From Streptococcus himalayensis (GTDB taxonomy: Bacteria; Bacillota; Bacilli; Lactobacillales; Streptococcaceae): a DNA stretch of 64,000 nt. The translations under genes were made by a program, and so were the position numbers. Location of the stretch: positions 1,755,501 through 1,819,500 of the forward strand of contig NZ_CP016953.1 in the NCBI RefSeq assembly GCF_001708305.1, in the 5' to 3' direction. The notes beneath the pieces were generated by a model. The model searched no databases, was not told where the DNA came from, and worked only from the letters and a program-made list of their open reading frames with translations. Below are positions 56,209 through 64,000 of the stretch, piece after piece. Every line of letters begins with the position of its first letter. Position 1 is the stretch's first letter.

Positions 56209-57059
56209 TCCTTTATTTGCCTTAGTCCCTCAAAGATAATGGGGGATAGCTTTCTCTCTTGGTAATAGGAGGCTAGTGGATGCCGTGCTAATTCTTCTTC
56301 TAAAGCAGCGATAGACTCTTTTCTATCAAATGGGAGTAAAATTCCCAGAACAGTCCCGCTGTGAGCCACATTAACCCCAATTGCACCCTGTTTTTCTGCT
56401 ATGGTGATGATGTCTTCTAAATAAGGCTTGGGGAGCCGTTGCTGGTTCAAGCGAGCACTCAACGTTGCAACTTGGCCCAATTTTACGATATTTTCCTCTT
56501 CGCAAGCTTCTATAAATCGACGAAAGATTTCTTCCGATTTCTCAGCGGGATAAGCCTTGGTCTCCGTCATCCGAGGCAGGGTCAAGGTATCAACAGTATC
56601 TGCTGGTTCCAAGATATAAACCCACAAATGAGGTTGCCAGTTGGTTTGGTACACTACCTCTCCCGTTAGAGGATTTAAAACCGTCCAATGAGCAAAGGCC
56701 ACCGAGTCGCTCGGCTCAATTGTGGTACAAAACTTTGTTAATTCCTCTGCCGACACAGCCCGTCCCTCTACCAAAGAGAGAAGTTTAATCCCCACGAGAA
56801 TATCTGCTGTACTACTCGAGCACCCCTTGCCAATCGGCAAATCCGTGTGAGCGTCAAATAAAAGATTTTTAGTACCAGAAAAACGCTGCATGGCATAGCT
56901 CATTTTTTGCCCTAACATTTCTGGACTTTTGCCAGTTTCTACCAAGCTCAGATAACTTTTTTGGTCAATTCCATAGGATAAGAGGCATTCTCTCCCACCA
57001 ACAACACACTGAAAAAGCTCGCCACAAGATCCTGGACAGGACACCTTGATCCTAGTCAT
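56205..57059 (-). CDS. pduX: L-threonine kinase PduX
   Basis: This GHMP-family kinase of about 284 aa phosphorylates threonine for the aminopropanol arm of B12. N-terminal SCPGSCGELFQCVVGG and the ATP loop LPIGKGCSSSTADILVGIKL are diagnostic. Two in-frame ATGs lie inside the end of cobD; I favour the second (MTRIKV), with GAGAG upstream. Coupled to cobD and cobT by overlaps. Confidence 0.92.
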   Translation of the reverse strand: MTRIKVSCPGSCGELFQCVVGGRECLLSYGIDQKSYLSLVETGKSPEMLGQKMSYAMQRFSGTKNLLFDAHTDLPIGKGCSSSTADILVGIKLLSLVEGRAVSAEELTKFCTTIEPSDSVAFAHWTVLNPLTGEVVYQTNWQPHLWVYILEPADTVDTLTLPRMTETKAYPAEKSEEIFRRFIEACEEENIVKLGQVATLSARLNQQRLPKPYLEDIITIAEKQGAIGVNVAHSGTVLGILLPFDRKESIAALEEELARHPLASYYQERKLSPIIFEGLRQIKE

Positions 57060-58143
57060 AGCCACTCTCATTTTCTAAGACAGCTTCAAGAGCTGTCAAG
57101 AATCGTTCATTTTCCTCCCGACTTCGGATGGCAATCCGATAATGCCCATTGGACAAATGATGATAATTGCTACAAGAACGAATGAAAATGCGATGATTGC
57201 GCAACTCTTCCCGCAAGTCCAATTCTCCTTGGTATTCGAAAAAGAGATAATTGACCGTTGGATAGGTCACTTTTAAGCAAGGAAAGCGTGACAGGCTCTC
57301 AAAGAGAAAGTCCTTTTCTTCTTTGAGCCAATGTCTGGTTTTTTCTTGATAAGCCTTGTCAGCTAAAATCACAGGAACTGCCGTATCTGCCAAGGTATTG
57401 ACCGTCCACGGGGCACGATTTTCCTGAATTGTAGCCAAACAAGGGTGATAACTAAGAGCATAGCCCAATCTCAAGCCTGGAATGGCATAAAATTTTGTCA
57501 AAGAGCGAACCACAAGGACATTCGGAAAATCTTTGAGATAAGGAATAAAACTATAACGCCCTTCCTCCTCCAAAAAATCCATAAAAGCCTCATCAAGGAT
57601 CAGGATAATCTCTCGCTCAGCAAGACATTTCGCTAGCTGTCTGAGCGATTGGCTATCTTTCAGACTACCTGTCGGATTATTAGGATTGCAAATCAAGACC
57701 ACATCACCAGCTTGCAAATCACTAGCAGCCTCTAGGAGTTCTTCAAGCTCCCAGCTGTAATCTGGAGCAGACAAGACACACTCTGTTCGAGTTGCTCCCA
57801 CCTGCACAAAAGCTTTTTCGTATTCCATAAAGGTGGGACTGAGGGTTAGGACTTGTTTGGGCTGAAAATAGCGAGCCAATTCGTAAAAGAGCTCCACCGC
57901 ACCATTAGACAAGGCAATCTGCTCCAAGTCACAATTATGGTGATGAGCCAAAGCAGAGCGAGCCTTGCGATAATCTATATCCGGATAATGAACCAACTGT
58001 TCCATCGCTCCTATTAGAGCCTCTTTCAAAGAATCAGAAAGGCCAAATGGATTGATATTGGCACTGAAATCAATGCAGTCTTCCAACTGATAGCCCATTT
58101 TTTCTGCTAGCGTAGCGGCATTGCCTCCATGTTCTACTCTCAT
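57052..58143 (-). CDS. cobD: L-threonine-O-3-phosphate decarboxylase CobD
   Basis: This 363-aa PLP enzyme of the aspartate aminotransferase fold turns threonine phosphate (from PduX) into aminopropanol phosphate. It has RVEHGGNAATLAEKMG, ICNPNNPTGSL, and the PLP Lys in VRSLTKFYAIPGLRLGYAL. I choose the Met at 58143 because AGGAGG lies five bases before it and overlaps the upstream GTG. Confidence 0.94.
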   Translation of the reverse strand: MRVEHGGNAATLAEKMGYQLEDCIDFSANINPFGLSDSLKEALIGAMEQLVHYPDIDYRKARSALAHHHNCDLEQIALSNGAVELFYELARYFQPKQVLTLSPTFMEYEKAFVQVGATRTECVLSAPDYSWELEELLEAASDLQAGDVVLICNPNNPTGSLKDSQSLRQLAKCLAEREIILILDEAFMDFLEEEGRYSFIPYLKDFPNVLVVRSLTKFYAIPGLRLGYALSYHPCLATIQENRAPWTVNTLADTAVPVILADKAYQEKTRHWLKEEKDFLFESLSRFPCLKVTYPTVNYLFFEYQGELDLREELRNHRIFIRSCSNYHHLSNGHYRIAIRSREENERFLTALEAVLENESGYD

Positions 58144-58204
58144 ATCCACCTCCTTTTATTCCTCTCTATTTTACCATTCTTTTAAAAATTTCACGACACC
58201 TAAC

Positions 58205-58639
58205 CTAGTCTTCTTGCAGATAAGCTTCCAGTTCTTCGATGCCTTTATTTTCCAACGCAGAAATTTCAAACACTTGAATAGCCCCTGCCTGTTTTAACTG
58301 TTTTCGTGCTCGTTCAATCTGTTCCTCATCTTCTGCCAAATCCATCTTTGTAATGACCCCAATCACTGGTTTTGTAAAGAGAGAAGAAAATCCTTGAGGG
58401 AATGTTTGCATAATTGCTTGAGCAGATACCAAAAGGCCAATCACATCAGCTTCTGTTGCCGTCACTGTAAGAGCATTGTAATACTTGCGGTGCTGTAAAA
58501 ATTCTCCTGGTGTGTCAATAATGGCATCATAAAATTGAATGGCTTGTGTCTTGTAATAACTCAATTCCAACCCTTTCAAACGCTGGGTGAGGGTTGTCTT
58601 CCCTACACCAACAGACCCAACAAACATGATTTTCTTCAT
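58205..58639 (-). CDS. eutP: EutP/PduV-family small GTPase
   Basis: This 144-aa P-loop protein has GSVGVGKTTLTQRL, DTPGEFLQHR and TKMDLAEDEEQ. EutP/PduV proteins associate with microcompartments; one member has acetate kinase activity. It sits in the B12 operon, not the main eut cluster, 11 bp after the phosphatase gene. Confidence 0.93.
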   Translation of the reverse strand: MKKIMFVGSVGVGKTTLTQRLKGLELSYYKTQAIQFYDAIIDTPGEFLQHRKYYNALTVTATEADVIGLLVSAQAIMQTFPQGFSSLFTKPVIGVITKMDLAEDEEQIERARKQLKQAGAIQVFEISALENKGIEELEAYLQED

Positions 58640-58650
58640 TTGAATCTCCC

Positions 58651-59961
58651 CTATTCTTTCATCAGTTGTGCATCTTTTTTGTCTAATTTAATCGTTTCCC
58701 TCTGTGGCAATAACATTCCTTTATTTTCGTCCCGACCTTGCAAGAAGTATTTTTCACTTTCTTTGCCATAGGTATCAACAGCTTCCTTAGCCAATAGACC
58801 TACGCCCTTACTTGGGTCTCTCAAAAGATTGAAGATGAGACCAACTTGGAGTTTAGGGAAGTCTTTGAGCATTGCATAATCGCCGTTGCTATCGCCACCA
58901 ATCATAATAGGCTCTGCTCCTTCGTAATTGACAGCAATTAAATCCTTAATGGTGCTGGTCTTTCCTTCTCCTTGAGTTTGGGCATAAGAAGTATCAAATT
59001 TTGATTGAATAATTCCTTGCTCGTCTTTGATTAGGCGCATCGCAAAGACATGGTCTTTTGGAATATTGTAGCCGTATTTGCTATTGGTTGCATAAGGAAC
59101 AATGACATCATAGTAGGAAGCCGAACAGATATACACATCAATTCCATTGTCCATCAAGGCTTTGTAGAGATTTTGCATTTCCTTCACAGAGCGAACGCCA
59201 CGTTTGAACGTCACACTCACTTGCCCAGCTTCTCCCTTGAGCGTGCTTGGACTTTCCCAAGTTTCATACACTAAATCATCCTTCAAGGCATAATCAATTG
59301 ATTTTTCAGATAAGGCTTCTACCTCTTCTGAGGTCATACCAGCATAGAGATAGGTCACCCACGGATAACTGATATCCGAACTAAAGGTACCACCGACAGC
59401 TTCATACAAGTAGCGTAATTTAGCACTAAAATCTTTGAATTCATCCATTTGCTTGACTTCATCCAAAGACTTCGTTCCATTCATACCACTGTATTCGTTA
59501 TAAAGAACGGTATAATCCGATAACAAGTCTGTCGCAATCTTATCAATATTCACCGCTTGACCGTCTTTATTGTTAAATTCTTCCTTAAAGTCATCTGCAG
59601 GCAAGGTCTCACGGACAGCTTCATTAAATTGTTCAGGAGTCATTTTAAAGGCAAGATTGGAAATCTGATATGTGAATGTTGCTTCCCCAATATCGTTGAT
59701 GACCGTCGTATTATCCCAGTCAAATACTGCATACGGCCGCTGATGTTCTTTGTAATCCGCACTCATCTTACCATTTTCTTCAATCATCTTGACCAAGCGA
59801 GCGTGCAAGGTATCTTCCCAGTTGCCTTTGGCTAAAACCTTGTCGTTCACCATCGTCTCCATTTTCGTATCAGACATCTTGGTTTCTGTCTCCTTTTGAG
59901 CTTGACAAGCTCCTAACAATAACACAGCTCCACAGAGCAATACAATCCCTTTTTTCCGCAT
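58651..59961 (-). CDS. Secreted HAD-family phosphatase lipoprotein
   Basis: This 436-aa protein has a lipoprotein signal (VLLLGACQA) and a haloacid-dehalogenase fold: motif I FDWDNTTVIND (about residue 73, DxDxT), motif II YICSASYYDVI, and motif IV MIGGDSNGDYAM. The layout (DxDNTT, large cap insert) resembles bacterial phosphorylcholine phosphatases. As the first gene of an operon with eutP and B12 genes, I infer that it dephosphorylates phosphoethanolamine or phosphocholine outside the cell. AAGGAGG lies before the ATG. Confidence 0.8.
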   Translation of the reverse strand: MRKKGIVLLCGAVLLLGACQAQKETETKMSDTKMETMVNDKVLAKGNWEDTLHARLVKMIEENGKMSADYKEHQRPYAVFDWDNTTVINDIGEATFTYQISNLAFKMTPEQFNEAVRETLPADDFKEEFNNKDGQAVNIDKIATDLLSDYTVLYNEYSGMNGTKSLDEVKQMDEFKDFSAKLRYLYEAVGGTFSSDISYPWVTYLYAGMTSEEVEALSEKSIDYALKDDLVYETWESPSTLKGEAGQVSVTFKRGVRSVKEMQNLYKALMDNGIDVYICSASYYDVIVPYATNSKYGYNIPKDHVFAMRLIKDEQGIIQSKFDTSYAQTQGEGKTSTIKDLIAVNYEGAEPIMIGGDSNGDYAMLKDFPKLQVGLIFNLLRDPSKGVGLLAKEAVDTYGKESEKYFLQGRDENKGMLLPQRETIKLDKKDAQLMKE

Positions 59962-60080
59962 GGAAAAAACCTCCTTGATAAATAATGGATACTCTTAAAA
60001 ATCAGAAAAAGACCACATCCGACTAAGGAAAAATAGCATGCATCCCTTTGATTTTGAACAAGTATCAGTAAATAAACTAC

Positions 60081-60159
60081 AAAAAATGGCACAGTCATCC
60101 CGTTTGATCGTGAAACTCTCGCTTCTTTGCGAACAAAACAGGCGCCTTTGCCATTTTTT
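60081..60159 (-). promoter_or_regulatory. EutV-type double hairpin and terminator in the B12 operon leader
   Basis: On the minus strand hairpin 1 (60141-60152) is GGC-AAAGGC-GCC and hairpin 2 (60118-60133) is TTCGC-AAAGAA-GCGAG; both loops follow AxxGxx and seven bases separate them. An alternative long stem pairs AAAAAATGGCA (60149-60159) with TGCCATTTTTT (60081-60091), a terminator. Its 5' arm uses the same bases as hairpin 1, so EutV binding should prevent it. Confidence 0.75.
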
Positions 60160-60174
60160 GCTATTAATACTATA

Positions 60175-60222
60175 AGTATACCCTAGATAGGCGATATAGT
60201 CAACTATGAAACGCTTTCAAAA
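60175..60222 (-). promoter_or_regulatory. Promoter of the phosphatase-eutP-B12 operon with cre-like site
   Basis: On the minus strand TTGACT (60198-60203) and TATACT (60175-60180) are exactly 17 bp apart. Just upstream is TGAAAGCGTTTCA (about 60208-60220), a cre-like palindrome one base shorter than the consensus. Confidence 0.75.
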
Positions 60223-60440
60223 AATCTATTCATTGCATGAAAATCCAGTATTTTCAGGCCTTTTCCCCCTATTTTAAGTGATGAAAAAAATTTTTAACTA
60301 GGAAGAACAAACCATCCCCTTCTCCCCTATGAAATAGACAAGGATGCTTAGAAAATCCATCATCGTAGATATTCTTACTTGATGGACAGCCCTTGACGGG
60401 ATACTAGCAGTAAAACCAACCATTTTTAGGGAAGCTAAAG
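60223..60440. other. Gene-free stretch
   Basis: No gene, RNA or repeat is evident between the B12 operon promoter and the acetyltransferase relic. Confidence 0.4.
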
Positions 60441-60878
60441 ATGAAAATATACAAAAACAATGACATCCATAACATCATCGATCAGGTATCTGACCTTTAC
60501 GATACCATCTACTGCGATGAAAGGCAGGAAACCCATTTCTTGAAAAAAGAATGGAGAGAAGCCTAGCTGCCCAGCTCCAGCCAATTATTGTAACAGAAGA
60601 ATGAGGAGATTGTGTCGTCGGATTTGTCTGTGGCTTTGACTGTAAGGAAAACAATTGGTAGACTAAGCAAATCGATAAGGTCCTGCCCAAACAGATTGCT
60701 GTCAACGACAGACTTTGACTACCGTTTGTTAAGTGTAAGAAGTGATAATGCTCCAGCCATTACCTTGTATGAAAAACTTGGTTATCAGGTGCTTCGTTTT
60801 GAGGGCGGACATACCTGCTATCACATTCTGTTTAAAGAGCACTCCTTGACCGAATACTCGTCAAGCATCAACATCTGA
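60441..60878 (+). pseudogene. GNAT acetyltransferase relic
   Basis: The frame opens MKIYKNNDIHNIIDQVSDLY and meets a stop after about 40 codons. Further fragments in other frames give VVGFVCGFDCKENNW and finally SVRSDNAPAITLYEKLGYQV, the acetyl-CoA-binding end of a GNAT domain. Several stops and frameshifts are needed to join them. The 3' end runs into an intergenic repeat (60853), which may have replaced the original stop. Confidence 0.75.
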
Positions 60879-61143
60879 CATCGGTAACTCACCTTACTGA
60901 ACTCTAGTTCTGCTTGCGGTTTTTAGGACACAAGCTAGGCTAGTTTTATCTATCACCGAGTTTGGGACAAAAAGATTTTCACGTTAGAAATTCTATAATT
61001 TCATATAGTATCTTTTACTAAAATAGATACAAAAAGCGAACAAATAGAGAGTTTTAAGATTTTAACTCTTCCTTTGTTCGTTTTTTACTTTTCTAATCAG
61101 ATTTTGTCCTAAACTCCTAGTCAGATTTTGATTTTTATAGAGT
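60853..61143 (+). repeat. Dispersed intergenic repeat, copy 3, with nested element
   Basis: It starts AATACTCGTCAAGCATC and ends CAGATTTTGATTTTTATAGAG as copy 1 does, and shares CGGTTTTTAGGACACAAGCT with copy 2. A 159-bp insert (60958-61116) separates the two halves. Confidence 0.75.
60958..61116. repeat. Nested 159-bp element with terminal inverted repeats
   Basis: The ends GAGTTTGGGACAAAA and TTTTGTCCTAAACTC are inverted repeats with one mismatch. Inside, GCGAACAAA...TTTGTTCG plus TTTTTT (61037-61086) forms a terminator-like hairpin. It is non-coding and MITE-like. Confidence 0.6.
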
Positions 61144-61165
61144 TCGTTTTTTGTGGGAGCAGGTT

Positions 61166-62911
61166 CTAAGATTGCTCCAGCATTCCTGCCTGTAATTGAT
61201 ACATCTTATGATAGGCTCCAGCTTTTGCCAGTAATTCCTCATGTCTACCACTTTCGATAATCTTGCCCTTATCCAGCACATAGATACAGTTGGCATCTTG
61301 AATCGTAGACAAGCGGTGGGCAATCGCAATCGTTGTCCGACCTTTCCGCATTTTCTCCAGCGAATGTTGGACAATCTGCTCTGTTTCCGAGTCAATGTTG
61401 GCTGTTGCTTCATCCAAAATCAAAATCTTTGGCTTACTGGCAACCGTCCGAGCAAAGGCTAGCAATTGCCGTTGACCAGTAGAAAAACTACTACCGCGCT
61501 CTGCAACAGGAGCTTGGTATTTACCAGGTAATTTTTGAATGAATTGATCCGCATCAACAAATTCTGCCGCAAATTGTACTTCTTCGTCGGAAAGCTCTTG
61601 GTGCATTTTGATATTAGACTCAATCGTTCCATGATAGAGGAAGGGATCTTGCAAGACAAGTCCAATCTTCTTGCGCAATTCAGCCTGTGAAAATTGGCGA
61701 ATGTCCTGACCATCAATCAAGACCTGACCAGACTCAAATTCATAAAAACGCATGAGGACATTGATAATGGAAGATTTTCCAGAACCCGTAGCACCAACAA
61801 AGGCAATCGTTTCCCCTTCCTTCACTTGAAAGGAAATACCATCCAAAATCTGTCGCTTACCATCATAAGAAAAGGATACATCACGAAATTCGATAATTCC
61901 TTGTTCGATTTTGGCAGCACTATTTTCTTGCTTCGGCTCAAAATTCCTTTCATCAATTAAGTCAAAGACACGCCCTGCCGAAATCATAGAGGTTTGCAAG
62001 GTCGAAAAATTCTGTGTCACCTCAATCAAAGGATCAAACAGGCGATTGACATACTGGATAAAGGCATACATGAGCCCAGCTGAAATGCCTGCCTCTAAGC
62101 CGTGAAAGCCAAAATAGGCCATCAAGAGCGCATAAGCTAGGAGTTTCAACAGCGACATAGCAGGTCGCAAAAACAAGCTATCCAAGGCCATCGAACGATT
62201 GGCATAAACAACATGCTCTTGGTTAATCGCCTCAAACTCAGCCTTCAAGCGTTCTTCCTGACCAAAGGCTTGAACAATCCGAATTCCTTCAATACTTTCC
62301 GCCAATTTACTATTGATGTCGCTTAAAAGACTTCTGGTCTTTGTAATAACGGCAACGGATTTTTTCCGATAGAGATTGACCAAAAGAAAAATGAGGGGAA
62401 GCAAGAGTGCCACTAAAGCAGTCAGACGAATATCCAGCATTAGCATGGTATAAAGGGTGACGCTAAAAATAAAAATAGCTGAAATAAAACTCGATAAAAT
62501 CCCAGAAAACATCTCCGAAATGGCTTCTGTATCATTGGTAATCCGTGAGACAATCGAGCCAGCAGGCGTGCGGTCAAAATAAGACATCCCCAAGCGCTCC
62601 ATATTCGAAAACGCATCCCTGCGAATATCACGGACAATACTATAAGAGACCTTGGCAAAAAAGAGATTGCCAAAATATTGAATCACTGTCTGCAAGACAT
62701 ACATCATGTAATAGCCTACCAAGAGTAATGCCGCAGTTTGATTAACATTGCTTAAATAATGGTCAATAAAATGAGAGGCAATCAGAGGAATACTATTTTT
62801 CACAACCGTTGTCAATAACAGTAGGCTCAGAGCCAAGGCTGTTAGCCACTTATAGGGCTTCAGATAGGAGAAGAGGCGTTTTAAAACCATCCATTGATTT
62901 GGTTTTTTCAT
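61166..62911 (-). CDS. ABC exporter half-transporter, subunit with canonical ATP site residues
   Basis: This 581-aa protein fuses six transmembrane helices (about 1-310) with an ATPase: Walker A VGATGSGKSSIINVL, signature SFSTGQRQLLAFARTV, Walker B and catalytic Glu ILILDEATANID, switch His IAIAHRLSTIQ. It pairs with the gene one base upstream to form a heterodimeric multidrug-type exporter (PatAB/LmrCD-like). The substrate is unknown. Confidence 0.92.
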   Translation of the reverse strand: MKKPNQWMVLKRLFSYLKPYKWLTALALSLLLLTTVVKNSIPLIASHFIDHYLSNVNQTAALLLVGYYMMYVLQTVIQYFGNLFFAKVSYSIVRDIRRDAFSNMERLGMSYFDRTPAGSIVSRITNDTEAISEMFSGILSSFISAIFIFSVTLYTMLMLDIRLTALVALLLPLIFLLVNLYRKKSVAVITKTRSLLSDINSKLAESIEGIRIVQAFGQEERLKAEFEAINQEHVVYANRSMALDSLFLRPAMSLLKLLAYALLMAYFGFHGLEAGISAGLMYAFIQYVNRLFDPLIEVTQNFSTLQTSMISAGRVFDLIDERNFEPKQENSAAKIEQGIIEFRDVSFSYDGKRQILDGISFQVKEGETIAFVGATGSGKSSIINVLMRFYEFESGQVLIDGQDIRQFSQAELRKKIGLVLQDPFLYHGTIESNIKMHQELSDEEVQFAAEFVDADQFIQKLPGKYQAPVAERGSSFSTGQRQLLAFARTVASKPKILILDEATANIDSETEQIVQHSLEKMRKGRTTIAIAHRLSTIQDANCIYVLDKGKIIESGRHEELLAKAGAYHKMYQLQAGMLEQS

Positions 62912-62912
62912 A

Positions 62913-64000
62913 TCAAATCTCCTCCATTTCTAACTGCTGAGAAGCATAGGTCTGGGCATACCAACCACCTTGATTTAGTAAATCCTCATGGCGACCACGC
63001 TCAATAATCTGTCCATTTTGCATTACCAAAATCAAGTCTGCATGGACAACGGCTGACAAACGATGAGCTGAGATAATCGTCGTTTTAGCCTGCCTGGTTT
63101 CTTTGAGATTTTCGATAATGGCATGCTCCGTTTTGGCATCAACAGCTGATAACGAATCGTCCAATATCAAAATATCTGGGTCTAAAATCATGGCCCGACT
63201 CATGGCAAGTCGCTGTTTTTGACCACCTGATAAAGACACCCCTTTTTCACCAATCAGGGTAGAAAAACCGTCGGGCATGGCGACAATATCCTCATACACT
63301 TGGGAGAGTTTGGTTGCCGCTTCAACTTCTGCTAGTGAAAGAGAAGGATTGCCAAAGCGAACATTTTCTAAAATCGTCGTCGCAAATAAGAATTGATCTT
63401 GCGGTACATAACCAATTAAACTTCGAAGGTCAGACAAACGATAATCACGCAAATCGTGACCATTTAAGGTAATCTTTCCCTGATTAACATCTTGCTCCCG
63501 TAATAACAATTTAATCAAGGTTGACTTCCCAGAACCCGTTTGCCCCACTAAGCCCAAGGTCTGTCCTTTTTCCAAAACAAAGTGAATATCCGATAAGGTT
63601 TGGTCAGCTTCGTAGCTGAATTGGTCCACATCATAGACCAGACGACCGTTTGCAATACGCTCAACAGGATGTTCTGGATTTTGAATGTCCGATTCTTGAT
63701 CTAAGAGTTTTTGAATTCGATCGTAGGAAACATGCCCCCGCTGAGCAATATTAAATAGAAAACCAATCGCCATCAAGGGCCAAACCAGCATATCTAGGTA
63801 GGTCACAAAGGTTACCAAATCGCCAATCGTTACCTGCCCTTGGGCAATCATGAAAGCTCCAACCGCAAGCGTTAAGACATAGGAACCTCCGATGAACAAG
63901 AGCACTAGAGGATCAAAAAGCACATCATAGCTCATGGTACGCATATTTTTTACGAAGGCCATCTCATTGATTTCTTGAAAAGCAGCGATTTCATCCTCTT
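62913..64000 (-). CDS. ABC exporter half-transporter, degenerate-site subunit (5' end outside window)
   Basis: This is the C-terminal 362 codons, open to the window edge; an internal Met at 63962 is not the start. It includes the last transmembrane helices and an ATPase: VGQTGSGKSTLIKLLL, LSGGQKQRLAMSRAM, Walker B ILILDDSLSAVD, in which Asp replaces the catalytic Glu, and SAHRLSAVV. Such a non-canonical site is usual for one half of heterodimeric exporters. Confidence 0.92.
   Translation of the reverse strand, partial: EDEIAAFQEINEMAFVKNMRTMSYDVLFDPLVLLFIGGSYVLTLAVGAFMIAQGQVTIGDLVTFVTYLDMLVWPLMAIGFLFNIAQRGHVSYDRIQKLLDQESDIQNPEHPVERIANGRLVYDVDQFSYEADQTLSDIHFVLEKGQTLGLVGQTGSGKSTLIKLLLREQDVNQGKITLNGHDLRDYRLSDLRSLIGYVPQDQFLFATTILENVRFGNPSLSLAEVEAATKLSQVYEDIVAMPDGFSTLIGEKGVSLSGGQKQRLAMSRAMILDPDILILDDSLSAVDAKTEHAIIENLKETRQAKTTIISAHRLSAVVHADLILVMQNGQIIERGRHEDLLNQGGWYAQTYASQQLEMEEI

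Noticed and set aside
60612-60878. Intact small acetyltransferase gene at the end of the relic
   Set aside because: It lacks the N-terminal half of the GNAT fold and its end runs into an intergenic repeat; upstream fragments show it is decayed.

Overview
The window is low-GC Gram-positive DNA and almost certainly a Streptococcus chromosome. The signs are a YSIRK-type signal peptide on an LPXTG surface protein, sortase A next to gyrA, gyrA divergent from L-lactate dehydrogenase, Rex, strong AAGGAGG ribosome binding sites, and streptococcal-type intergenic repeats. A complete ethanolamine-utilisation locus plus cobamide-salvage genes fits the oral sanguinis-type streptococci, but the species cannot be fixed from this window.

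Layout. Positions 1-943 are the end of an ISL3-family insertion sequence; a nearly identical full copy lies inverted at 41843-43256. Positions 949-3809 are a polar amino-acid ABC transporter operon with an embedded B3/4-domain gene. Positions 4261-13384 hold a signal-peptidase-like gene that lacks its catalytic residues and a 2776-residue repeat-rich cell-wall adhesin; the adhesin promoter carries a nine-G tract between its -35 and -10. Positions 13909-25860 are housekeeping: thrB, hom, a polysaccharide deacetylase, srtA, gyrA, ldh, rex, a class-I amidotransferase, radC, rplJL and rpsU.

Positions 26362-41190 are the ethanolamine locus, all on the minus strand: eutG, eutS, the sensor/antiterminator pair eutW/eutV, eutA, the lyase eutBC, shell proteins (EutL, an EutK-like protein, two EutM copies, EutN), eutE, eutT, pduL, eutH, eutQ and a conserved eut protein. 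Divergent from eutG is a plus-strand adenosylcobalamin riboswitch followed by a non-coding RNA with EutV-type (ANTAR) hairpins. The complete insertion sequence has landed in the terminator tail of this RNA, with an 8-bp target duplication.

Positions 43322-48821 encode a two-component system and a FtsX-type ABC transporter. Positions 49181-54190 hold redox genes (a DsbA-like protein, an LLM oxidoreductase, TrxA/TrxB, a thioredoxin-fold protein and an ArsR-rhodanese regulator) plus a TMEM175-like channel gene. Positions 54517-59961 are a second ethanolamine/B12 operon: a HAD phosphatase lipoprotein, eutP, cobD, pduX, cobT and pduO. Its leader carries the same AxxGxx double hairpin and terminator seen in front of eutA, so EutV probably controls both operons. 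Positions 61166-64000 are a heterodimeric ABC exporter, cut by the window edge.

How the parts work together. The secreted phosphatase may release ethanolamine or choline head groups. EutH imports ethanolamine and EutW senses it. EutV then relieves termination at eutG, eutA and the B12 operon. EutBC cleaves ethanolamine inside the shell with adenosylcobalamin, which is assembled and kept active by CobD, PduX, CobT, PduO, EutT and EutA. EutE, PduL and EutG process acetaldehyde. The riboswitch RNA should titrate EutV when adenosylcobalamin is scarce. Catabolite control is suggested by a cre-like site in the eutG promoter spacer.
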